This document shows, in pieces, positions 44,126-54,702 of a DNA stretch of 64,000 bases. The DNA comes from Halichondria panicea (taxonomy: Eukaryota; Porifera; Demospongiae; Suberitida; Halichondriidae): assembly GCF_963675165.1 (NCBI RefSeq), contig NC_087378.1, forward strand, positions 7,263,273 to 7,327,272, written 5' to 3'. The first letter of the stretch is position 1, and each line of letters begins with the position of its first letter. Made by a program: the position numbers and the translations under genes. Under the pieces are notes generated by a model. That model had not been told where the DNA came from. It was given only the letters and a program-made list of their open reading frames with translations, and searched no databases.

Positions 44126-44951
44126 CCCAAGCCCTACGCGGTTTGGAGAGGCAGATTGGTACCTCATCCGATAGCAGTAACATCCGCAAGAGAATGTAAG
44201 GCACTCACTCACTTAACTAGCAGGAACTGTCTGCATGTAGCTACATACAGTGAACCTGTCTCTTGTGGTAGCAGGCCAGGTTTTCTATTACAGCCATGCA
44301 GGTTGTTAAGCCCCCTAGCATGGGCCCCAACCTGTGTTAGCTGCATGGTCACCTCTTTATTACAGCCAGGTTGTTAAGCCCCCTAGCATGGGCCCCAACC
44401 TGTGTTAGCTGGTCACCTCTTTATTACAGCCATGCAGGTTGTTAAGCCCCCTAGCATGGGCCCCAACCTGTGTTAGCTGCATGGTCACCTCTTTATTACA
44501 GCCAGGTTGTTAAGCCCCCTAGCATGGGCCCCAACCTGTGTTAGCTGGTCACCTCTTTATTACAGCCATGCAGGTTGTTAAGCCCCCTAGCATGGGCCCC
44601 AACCTGTGTTAGCTGCATGGTCACCTCTTTATTACAGCCATGCAGGTTGTTAAGCCCCCTAGCATGGGCCCCAACCTGTGTTAGCTGGTCACCTCTTTAT
44701 TACAGCCATGCAGGTTGTTAAGCCCTCTAGCATGGGCCCCAACCTGTGTTAGCTGGTCACCTCTTTATTACAGCCAGGTTGTTAAGCCCCCTAGCATGAC
44801 AGCTGGACAGGTTTCACTATTACACAACCTATGAATATGTGTAAGAGGTTATTGAGGGTTTGCACTATTAATTGTTGTTTGCACAATAGAGTTGTATCTT
44901 TGTTACATTGTTGTTCCATCACATAGTCCATACGGGGGAAATAGTTGCTGT

Positions 44952-45005
<54 letters not shown>

Positions 45006-47743
45006 ACACACTTTGCCCACAGTCAGACGGTGATCAGATCTACAATGAGCAAAGTAACCACCTCCAGTCAACAGCTAGGAGAGCTCATCAAGACAGCCAA
45101 GACAACTGGAGATGTACGCATACACAACTCCACTGACACTGCCCACTGTCCAACACAAATATTCCTTATTATCCTATAGGACATCCCATAACAGACAATT
45201 TTACTTGCTGTAAAGTTTGTATACAATAATATGTCCATTGAAGGAGTCAGCTATCTTGTCTCACCATATTTTTTGATATATAATAATTCTTTCCCTGACT
45301 GCCCCTGTAGAAACGTCAGCAGCTGACTGCCAACTCCATCCAGCAGAACCTCACCTCAGCCACCAATAACTTCAACACAGTCGTGGAGAGTGTGGTGGGG
45401 AGACTACAGGAGGTCCCTCAGCCTCCCAGGATGTCCACTCCACAATCAGGTTTCATGGTGAGGGTGTATATACATAGTCCCCATAGTATATATACATAGT
45501 GTGGTGGGGAGACTACAGGAGGTCCCTCGTCCACTTCACAATCAGGTTTCATGGTGAGGGAGTATAGCAGTGTTCCTGAGTTGTGATTCCTCAGTAGATG
45601 AGAGGGACGCGAACTAGCAAAGCCTGGCATTCCTATTTTGTGCAACTTTTTAACTGTAGTGAGGGTTTTTTTCACGGTCCAGGACATTGTTATGCCTCGG
45701 TGCGCATGCGCAAGTGAAGTATACGGTAGTGTGTTTGTGTGTCTGTGTGTGTAAACTGCTACAGCTGCTCAAGGATCAATGAAGTGCAAGTAAGAGTTTC
45801 TATAGAGTCATGTTTTCTTGGATTTTAATTCGTGATTTTGCAAAATAATGCTTCGTTCTCGAGTTATGCCTAGTTTTGCTTACTTGGAATGTCATTGCAG
45901 CCTTTTCAGAAGAGCACGTAGCCAAACTTGTTTACCGAGTATTGCTACTCTACTTAGTAGTTAGCTCTGCACTAGAATGCTAGCTATTGGTAGCTGCAAG
46001 AGTGATAAGAGAGCTGCAAGGCTCTACTGATGGCAGCCATTAGACTTGAACTTTGGCATCGATCGTTTTTAACAACAATCATGGTCGATCATTACCCACT
46101 CTTTAAGTTTGCATGCAGCAAATTGAAAAAATGTTCATCTTGTGTAGAAAATTAAGCTATTAGTAGCTTTATGTTATGTAGCTTTGGCATCTCCACCGAG
46201 GCATCAGCACCCGCGGTGCTTTCATTAATTACAGTACTCTGTAATATTGGTAAGCGTCTATCGATAGTCGTTACTCCACTAAATGTTGGGTAAAACCTTT
46301 TGTTGTGTGTATTTAGTGGCTCAGAACTCACTGTATTCTGCCTTTCATTGACTCAACAGGACTCTGGTGAGCTGGATATACGTGGTGACAGGGCGCAGTT
46401 GACCCGGGCATCACCACAGCAACAGAGACAGTCACAGCAGCAGCAGACTACTATGGTAGTCTCCACAGACGCTTCCTACCTGGAAGAGAGGGCAGACAGA
46501 ATGGAGGAATTGGAAGTAAGTCAATCGGCTGTAGCCTGCTGTGTATTGATATTAAGTGTACATGCCATGCATGTTTCTTGCATAATTATTACAAGAACTA
46601 AATGTGTTTTACTAAGTGCACTGCATTAATGGCGCAAACTCTCAAATAGTTTAGTCTAACTCATTCCTTTATTTATTCTTGTCTGTCTGTGCAGAATGAC
46701 ATCACCCAGCTGCACGAGATAATGGGGGATATTGGACAAATGGTGGTGTCCCAGGGAGAGCAGATCGGTAGGTCTCTAAACACAACCATTGCGTTGCTCA
46801 CTCTGTAGTAGTGTGCCTATACGCACTTTATACTTAACCCTCACGTACCCTTTATATAGCTACTGTACGTATTTAACCCCTACATCACCTGCTAGTGTAC
46901 ATATTTAACCCCTACATCACCTTCTAGTGTACGTATTTAACCCCTACATCACCTGCTAGTGTTATTGACAACTATGGTATAGTTAGAGGAGGTGCGACAT
47001 GCAGGAGCAATAGTCTGATTATAAGCTGACTCAGCATTAAAAACCTATTCAATCAAGCCTAATTGCTCCTGCTTGTTGTACCTTGTGTGTTATAGTTATT
47101 GACTGGTTGACTAGTAATTATGGCTTACATTATTTGTCATAATAGTATGACTGTGTTTCTCTCCCTCTTCCTTCAGACACGATAGAGAAGCACACTGAAG
47201 AGGCGGCTCTCGACGTTCACACCGCCCACACTGAGTTGATCAAGGCTGTTCGACTCAAGGTCAGTGTTGTGTAATGCCTGTTATTCTGCTATTACCAATA
47301 CACACCTTGGTTTGTTTGTGACTATAGCTAACCCCATTTCCGTCAAAAATTATAACTATAATTTATAGTGTGCTTCATATGGCATGACCGAGCAGGTTAT
47401 CTACTTCCAACTTTTTATTATTTAATCGATCAACGCTTTACTCCGTCCCATTTGCATACAAGTACCACCTGATCATAATTCAGCTGTACATGTATATAAG
47501 CATTCCTCTAATTATTTGTAAGCTTAAACAACAATTTTTGTAGATAATTATTAAATTTCTCACAAATTTGTTTCATTGTTCCAGTTGTTATTGATACAAG
47601 TCATTAATTTACCATAACTCCTCCCCCTCCTGCAGAGGTGTTCTCGGAAGATGAGGCTATGCATATGCTGTGTCGTCAGCACTGTCGCTGTAGCCATCAT
47701 TATCACTATCATTATCATTGTGGTGACGCTTACTAAGAAATAA
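43648..47743 (+). CDS. Qa-SNARE syntaxin (syntaxin 7/12-like)
   Basis: Nine exons: 43648-43726, 43849-43911, 44126-44195, 45023-45113, 45311-45457, 46360-46515, 46695-46767, 47177-47259, 47636-47743; 289 residues. N-terminal Habc helices (residues ~30-150; LRGLERQIGTSSDS, QLGELIKTAKTTGD, KRQQLTANSIQQNL) match endosomal syntaxins. A Gln-rich linker (QQQRQSQQQQ) follows. SNARE motif about residues 190-250: LEERADRMEELENDITQLHE, IMGDIGQMVVSQGEQIDTIE, with the zero-layer Gln in SQGEQI. After a Cys-containing juxtamembrane stretch (MRLCICC, possible palmitoylation) comes a C-terminal anchor VAIIITIIIIVVTL ending KK. Role: endosome/lysosome fusion, inferred from family. Intron 3 holds a large minisatellite and intron 5 an inverted-repeat element. 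Confidence 0.93.
44265..44800 (+). repeat. Minisatellite, eight copies of a ~64-72 bp unit
   Basis: Unit contains GGTTGTTAAGCCCCCTAGCA, TGGGCCCCAACCTGTGTTAG and GGTCACCTCTTTATTACAGC. Copies differ by presence of a GCAT insert, alternating along the array, which suggests higher-order duplication. In syntaxin intron 3. Confidence 0.95.
44947..45010 (+). repeat. (CA)n microsatellite before syntaxin exon 4
   Basis: About 25 CA units ending 13 bp upstream of the acceptor at 45022. A second CA run, 44094-44124, ends directly in the exon 3 acceptor CACAG. Confidence 0.95.
45691..46204. mobile_element. Inverted-repeat element with ATGCCTCGGTG ends
   Basis: Starts ATGCCTCGGTGCGCATGCGC (containing a perfect TGCGCATGCGCA palindrome) and ends CACCGAGGCAT. 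About 514 bp in syntaxin intron 5. No ORF and no clear target duplication. Confidence 0.6.
46868..46962 (+). repeat. 31-bp tandem repeat
   Basis: Three copies of TATTTAACCCCTACATCACC followed by TGCTAGTGTAC or a close variant in syntaxin intron 7. Confidence 0.85.
46985..47085. mobile_element. MITE, AGAGGAGGT family, copy F
   Basis: AGAGGAGGTGCGACATGCAG then GAGCAAT at the left; ATTGCTCCTGCTTGTTGTAC then CTTGTGT at the right. Flanks GGTATAGTT and GTTATAGTT agree in eight of nine bases. In syntaxin intron 7. Confidence 0.78.
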
Positions 47744-47922
47744 TAATTACGTGCTTCTTATAAGTGTTTTACCAAAGTGTTTTACCAACAATACATGTGT
47801 GCGTGTCTGAATTGAAAACTATTATGTGAACTCAAAAGTTTTGTAACGTTTATTGTACATAATAATTGTGATTTTTGCACAGGTATAATATATAAATATT
47901 TTGTGCACATGAATATGTGTTA

Positions 47923-47928
47923 AATAAA
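47923..47928 (+). terminator. Syntaxin polyadenylation signal AATAAA
   Basis: AATAAA 180 bp after the syntaxin stop and 44 bp before the convergent stop at 47972. Confidence 0.7.
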
Positions 47929-47971
47929 ATATATATAATTAAAAGTGATCGGTTTGCCAGTCCAATTTAAA

Positions 47972-50900
47972 CTACGAACTACAAGCCTGTACTTCTTCCA
48001 CTATCCCTTCAGCCTGTATGAGGTAAAGATCGCCGTAATGAAATACACTAAACATAACTACAGTTTCTATAAACGACCATTACCAAACACCAACTAACCC
48101 AGGAGTAGAATACAGCACATCCTAGACTTGTGTCTTGCACATTGGTGAACTCGTATCGACTCAAGATGGTGGTCACTCTCTGAGCGACTGCCCTTGGTAT
48201 ATTGCTGACATTGCACTCAGACACTCGCCTCTTTAGACTCGTCTTCCCTGTCTTGCCTATCAATATCTGTAGAGAGAACAAAATGTCAGCATCCTTTGTG
48301 ATGAAAATTACTGTCAAAATAATGCACAAGACAATTTCACGTGGGTAACCACACACACACACTCTTTCTGCCTGTACACCACACAATTTAGACTCAGTTG
48401 ACCGTGCAATCATTGTAAATCGCAAACAACTACACTTCTACACAAAGTTTATTGAACAATACACTGAAGTACCACACCTGAGTGCCGTGCCACGACTTAG
48501 TCTCCTTCTCTGGACTGCCCAGCAGTAGGAAGGTGGCTATCATGACCTGGTGTACCAGAGCTGGTGGTTGTGAGTAACTCTTCAGTTCTGCTATCACTCT
48601 CTGAGACAGCTCAAGTACAGCTCTCTTACGCTGCTCCAGGCGACGTAGCTGTGTGTGTGTGGGGTGGGTGAGTGTGGGTGTGGAGGGGAGGTAAATGGAT
48701 TAGATTGAATTGGATTGGATTGTGGGTGTACGTGCACATTTCTATGAGCCTAATTAAAACACACTGCAGCACAGCTATAATAGCATGCATAGCTTACATA
48801 CAGTTATCACAGCCTTCAAAATTGATATGGAGTCGCATTAATGATAAACAAAATCCATTAACAACACATTACAACCATTAACAAGGACTGAGCAACTTCC
48901 TTTAAGCTCTCACCTTTTCCAACAGAGTGTTTGCTTGAGCTACGATTGTGACCAAGGCTCTCTCCAATCCTCCCCTCTTGACCGCACCCAGACCAGCCTC
49001 CAGCTCAGCTATCTTCCTGGCAGTCATCGCCTCCTTCAGCTGTCCAGCTACTCGAAGCTTCTTGATCAATTCTTCAGCCTACAGTGTACAAGAAGAAACA
49101 ATACCAATAACTATAATACTGCCCATTCTACTCCACTATGGAATCAATACGTACAACACAATAAGACCATAATAAGAATATTATTCTTGTACACCTGTTA
49201 GGGAAACCCTCCTTCCCTCTACATGAAAAACCCACGCCATAGATAGTAGCTAGGGCGTCGGGATTGATACGCCCTTGATAGTACAAAAAGTGATTTTCCA
49301 ATCTTACCTCAGTCACTAGTTCTGAACAGTTGGGCACATCCTCTTGTCTCACAGCTGCCACTGCAGGCACCAACTCATTCAGTTTCTCCAATTTCACAGC
49401 CTTTTGTAGTCTTTCTCTCAATATAAAGTGCTTTTCGTCTCTAACAGCCAGCAAAGCCAGTCTTTGCGATTCTTCTGCTGCCCCTCTCTCTTGATCATTC
49501 TGAACAGCACTGAGCTTCTGCTTAGCTTCTCTAGCCTGCCTCAGAGCAGCTTGCTCTCTCTTAACAGCCTTTGAAATCTTCTCCTCACTGCTCAGCTCTT
49601 GTTGAGTGTCTGTATCTGTGGTGGATAAATGGGTAGAGAACAAGTTAGGACCAGCCACTATCTGCCCTTCTAACCTTCAAAAAAATTACAAAATCAACGA
49701 AATTGGATAACTATAACCAAAAATATGGCCGTTCAAACATGCTACACTAGACAAAGGCCCCATCTCTATAATACAGCTGTTATTAACTGTAGCCATACAA
49801 AACCCCATTCCTTCAACAAATACAAGGAACTGCATGTGCTCATCACAAATTCTTATCGGTAGCAAAAACATCTTCCTGCAGCAATACAAGGAACTGTGGC
49901 CACCACATTTTATCTTAGCAATTAATGATACAAAAACCATCCTCATGCAACAATACAAAGAAATGTGGCCACCACACAATTACTTATCGGGATAGGAAGG
50001 GAACAATGTTATCACTACGCTACTATAGGATGGTAAAAACAGGTGGTCTCTGTTAGTGCACGGCAACTCTGACATCATACAACTATTGTATAATGCTGCA
50101 CATTATGTGATAGCTAATTTCCTGATATGACCAGTTGACTTCCTCAATATCCAATTAACACAATCTCCAACTTAAATAACCCAATTAGTGGTAACAGTGT
50201 ACTATAGGCCATTGATACTAACCCTGAAGGGTGACCTTGGAAATGAAATGACGCAGAACAGCAGCAGAGCAGCAGAGTAGCAGACATGTGAAGAAACAAT
50301 GGGTGCCTAGCTACCAGACCACTCTACTATTATCACACGCTATACAAGGCTATCAAGGCTATACAAGGTATGGCGATGGAGGCGGATGAAACAGATGGCC
50401 CTGGGTCTAACCTCAGAGTTACTTTCCATGGTAACTACACAGCTGACACGGTGGGCTGCTTGGAAATAATCACAAGTGGTTGGTGCCCATGTAACCCAAC
50501 GATAACAATTGTCCAAGAAGCCATATCTGCTTCCAACCAGATTTAGACCTTGGCAGATTTTTAGGAGATAACGCACCATTGGATTCACTCATTCATAAAA
50601 CCACTCCCATCTGTCTAAACTACAGCGATCCCACTAAGTTGTTACACCATTTACACTTGATAGCTGAAATGCCTGAAAAAGAACACGTGGCTTGAAGCCT
50701 ATAGAAGCTGTTAGTTTTCATTGCATTGCAACACCGTTGAGCAGTTAAAGCTGAAACACACACACAGTCAGCTTCATCATATTCCTAGTGCGGCTACGCA
50801 TCAAGGCATAAAAAAGAACCATAGGAAAAAAAAAGAACCAATAGAAATGTATAATTATACTACATTTTATAGCACTACAACAAAATTAAGAAAGAGGACT

Positions 50901-53900
50901 ATAATTATTTATATGTACATGCATGCATGTAGTACCAGCAGCTCATCCTCAAGCTTATTAGAACTTCAAAGGGAAACCAGACTACTTCAAAGGCCACCAC
51001 TATCACAGACAAGACCCTTGTTTACAGTGTCTGGTGTGGTAGGCTGAGGAATCCATTTAAGGTCCAGAACCCTTTGTATTTGTGTAGAGGTCACTAGAGG
51101 TTAGAAACAGTGAGTGACCCTTGGCCAGTTTCCTGGAACAATGAGATCATGCCAGTTTCCTGGAACAATGATGAGATCTACTTCAATTCTTAGAAACAAC
51201 AGCCACAGAAGAAAAGCATAAAGTCCAGCATGCAAATGATTGAAGCAAGTAGTCATAGATTTATGGTTCACAGATTTATGGTTTACGGTATAGCGGGTTA
51301 TTTTTGCATTGTGGACATTTTCTTGTATTTAGAGCATTAATTCGAAATTTTAAAACTGCGCAGTAAGATTCTACTATTCTGAGCTTAAAAATATTTAGAA
51401 TATGAAATTTAATTGCAGTTCATAAAATAAAATAAATCACCAACGAAAAATGACCTGCGTAGTAGAAAATTAGGGCCCAAAGTTGTTAGGAAAAAGTACT
51501 CATAGACTAGCTCTAAAAACACCTTCATAGCCAAATGCACATGTACACAAAACATGTGTACTGAAAATCTTAGAGATTGTACCAAAGGCAGGCTATAGCA
51601 AGGGCGTGATTTTGCAGATCTTGCACGCCTATTATGGGCTCTGGTTGTCACTGTCAGGCCACTTTGACAAAGAGGTGATGATCTGATAGCTACAACTCTA
51701 TCACTATGGAAATGTAACACCCAATACCACCCTGATAGCCACCTGCTCATCAGTAACTATGGGGACTGCAGCAGTCTGCATGCACAAAATGTTTCCCAGC
51801 CTATGATCATGGCACTGCTACTTCTCCAGAAAGAGCAAAACTATTACAGGGTGTGCTGAATAAGCTCAGTGGCATGTACTCTATTACTAGAATATTTTTT
51901 GGTTTTTGCGAATGAGCAGAAAAATACCCTTTGCGATCAACTACTGTGTTCTGACAAGGACCATGTGTACTAATTTTAAGTTTTACAATTTTAATTTTGC
52001 GAATCAATCAACCTTGCAAACCTCACATAAATAATTATGTTTGATGCTTACTACAGAGGATTTCAGGTTGGTTGGCAAAGTTAAAAGTTGAAGTGCACTC
52101 AACCATGACCACTAATTTCATTAGTAGAAGAACCATACAGTGTGTGGTCATGGTTGAATGCACTTCAACTTTTTAACTTCTGCCAACCAACCTGAAATCC
52201 TCTGTAGTAATAATTATGGTATACTGTTACTTGCAAAACCATATTTTTAATTATAGAATCAGCTAATCTAACCACATACTCATACTATATCAGACATTAT
52301 TATAGCAAGTATATTGAGACTAAGATTACAAGCTCTTATTTATACACAGAGAGAACACACCTTAACATTGCACAGTAACCAGAGGCAGTTGAGACGAAAC
52401 AACAGCTAATTTAAACAGCCCAACTTGATAATACCATCAGCAGCAAATGCACACATGGACCAAACATTTTGACACTGTTATAACATTATGTGGATGTGAT
52501 GACGTCAATTAGGGTAGTCTCAGTGGAGGAATGCTAGTGACTACCTAAGGGATCAGAGCAGGCCAAAACAGGTCAATAATAAGCAGCACCTGTGTCTCGA
52601 TCCTCCTACAATAATGCATGCACAGGTCGTAATTAAGACTTGTGAATTATCAAGTCCTAAAAAAAATGAACCAACTTGCAAAGATAAGAATCAGCTCCTT
52701 TGAAGTGTAGCTAGGATTTTACAACAACTGTATAATCATGCAAAGCACATGCCTTCTGGCAATAGTGAATAGTGCCTGTACAAACTACATGCAGCTGTAC
52801 TTGTAGACAATCACCCCATCAATACACAGAATGTAAACAAACTCAACAACAATAGAAGTGGTTTTACACTCCTTAAACATTTACAAATCCACAACCACAG
52901 TTATTCCTCTATCTACCCTCAGGTGACCAGTCACCCACATTCACAAGGTGGTTACTAAGCTACAGCAACAGGTGGAAAAATGGCATTCCAGAGGTCATTA
53001 CAGTGCTTATAATAAAACAATAACAGCACCATTTTTATTTACTCACCTTGATGATCTGTGTTACTGTTTTGCTTTATTTGAATTTCTGGGGCTTCACGGG
53101 ATACATCCATTTTTGCATTGACATCATCTTCGAGATCTAAGGGAAGAAGGAGTTATTGTTGATGGGGAACAAGTTACTACAATACTTACTACATGTATAC
53201 AGTGCTGTCTACTGCAGTAGTATAATACCTCTAATTAAGGCGACACTTTTTAAGCTAGAGGTCGCTTCTTTTGGAGGTTGAAAAATTATGTTGAAGTCCT
53301 GGTGTTGCATATTAAGAGGGTTGCATCTAATTGGAGGTAGCTCTACTTAGACTATTTGCCTTGATTTCAAAACACCTACGTATTTTTCAGTGGGCTAGAA
53401 TCGAGGATAGGGTGTGGCTACATATACCTCCATTTAGGACGCGACCGGCATTAAAAATAATTGTCAACGCAGCTGTCGCTACTTTTAGAGGTCAACAATT
53501 TGCCTAGCTCGCGGGCATCGCATATTTAAGGGTTGCCTTAATTAGAGGTCATACAGTATAACATACACATACACATACACACACGATTATCTGCTCCTTG
53601 CACTGCTATTACTAGAATGTGTTGCAAGCATCAAACATATGCGAACTTTACCAGCGTTGATCACTTCACAAATATAAAATCGCAATACCTAAACTAGTCT
53701 TGCCATAACGCAATATCGCAGCTGATTTGGCTCATTCGCAAAGGTTTTTCACCCACAAAATTGTCTAGTAATACGGTAGACCTCAAAACATCAGGAATAT
53801 GGAAATTATGGTAATACTGGCACATGATGAGAACATGTACAGTACATAGTTGTGGTGTGATGTTGATTAAGGTTTGCAGTGTGGGTGACTTTGTGCATCT

Positions 53901-54560
53901 TCTTCCCACCAAGTTACTGATAACTTCACAGGGCGGTGGCCCACACACAATGGAGGTCACTGTTCCGCAGCATACGCCACAAACATAAATTGGGAAGCCA
54001 TAGATACATACAGTACAGCAGGCCAGCTTAATTACACACGCCTACAAAACTTCCACTAGGGGAATCCCCTTACCTTTGTCCGACACTATCTCACAAAGGG
54101 GCACTTCAATCTCCTCCCAGGTTACAGTGGATCCTGGGTTAGACCTCTTCTTCTGAAACAAGCTCCAGCCGCCCGAAAACCGACTCCCTTGAACCGTCTT
54201 GAAGAGTTTCATCGCATTTCGCTCGCTTATCCGTCCCTCACGGCAACCATCCAACATACTAAACTCCCATCGAGCGTTCTCCACAATAAAATAACGCCGA
54301 TCCAACTCGAGAAAAATATTCGACATCTTAGAATTCTTTGCTACTCCATCCTTGCCACAGACTTTAGAAATGGTTGCCACTACTTGCCTCAAGCTGACAC
54401 CTCCCATCCTCACAGATGCATACAACTCTCCGACCTCCTGTGCTGTTATATCACCATTGTAACGGGCACACATAAGCTGCGAGGCATCCTCCAAGCAGCT
54501 GACGTCCTTGTGTAGGGAGAGGAGGACCGAGTGGGGCTCTGCTCCAGTTGCACCACTCAT
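47972..54560 (-). CDS. Coiled-coil protein with dynein stalk / microtubule-binding-like C-terminus
   Basis: Seven exons: 54074-54560, 53047-53136, 49308-49615, 48914-49078, 48478-48648, 48099-48266, 47972-48013; 476 residues, phases exact. Residues 1-162 form a compact domain with EF-hand-like or death-fold-like helices (CARYNGDITAQEVGELY, SMLDGCREGRISERNAMKLF, VTWEEIEVPLCEI); I do not recognise it. Residues ~163-195 are acidic linker. Residues ~196-365 are coiled coil (ISKAVKREQAALRQAREAKQ). Residues ~370-476 follow the pattern of the dynein stalk tip: AELKSYSQPPALVHQVMIAT, FLLLGSP, SWHGTQILIG, ECNVSNIPRAVAQRVTTIL, ending FYSW then a short helix. In dyneins this is L.E.KS..PP..V..VM, W..., NIP, WV. 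No AAA+ modules are present. A microtubule-linked scaffold is inferred. Head to head with TMEM14, 142 bp between start codons. Confidence 0.72.
49800..49985 (-). repeat. ~63-bp direct repeat, three diverged copies
   Basis: CAATACAAGGAACTG or CAATACAAAGAAATG followed by TGGCCACCACA recurs with spacing of about 63 bp in the long intron of the coiled-coil gene. Confidence 0.7.
51882..52049. mobile_element. MITE, ATTACTAGAAT family, copy 3 (interrupted)
   Basis: Starts ATTACTAGAATATTTTTTGG and runs to GTTTGATGCTT, where the foldback element at 52050 begins; the expected GCAAAACATTCTAGTAAT end is missing there. Confidence 0.75.
52050..52208. mobile_element. Foldback element ACTACAGAGG...CCTCTGTAGT
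   Basis: Arms of about 60 bp: ACTACAGAGGATTTCAGGTT then GGTTGGC...GTGCA at the left, mirrored at the right with few mismatches. Appears nested in the MITE just before it. Confidence 0.88.
53608..53774. mobile_element. MITE, ATTACTAGAAT family, copy 4 (reverse)
   Basis: ATTACTAGAATGTGTTGCAA then GCATCAAAC at the left, ACAAAATTGTCTAGTAATAC at the right, with GCTCATTCGCAAAGGTTTTT inside. In intron 1 of the coiled-coil gene. Confidence 0.85.
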
Positions 54561-54702
54561 CACGTACCACCTCAAGCCACAACAATAGACCTTTGTTCGG
54601 TGCGGCGTGTATTGGTGGGTGGGGCTAGTTAATGTGAACTCTGACCTTTTAGACTTTTTGCTGGATATCGATTCGATTGTGAAAGAGCAGCTTTTCAGTA
54701 GA

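Noticed and set aside
44265-44800. CRISPR-like array of repeats
   Set aside because: Units are tandem without unique spacers, inside a eukaryotic intron; it is a minisatellite.
48230-48266. GKTGKTS resembling a P-loop in the coiled-coil protein
   Set aside because: It lies within the stalk-tip-like region (after SWHGTQILI), with no Walker B or nucleotide-binding fold around it. Chance resemblance.
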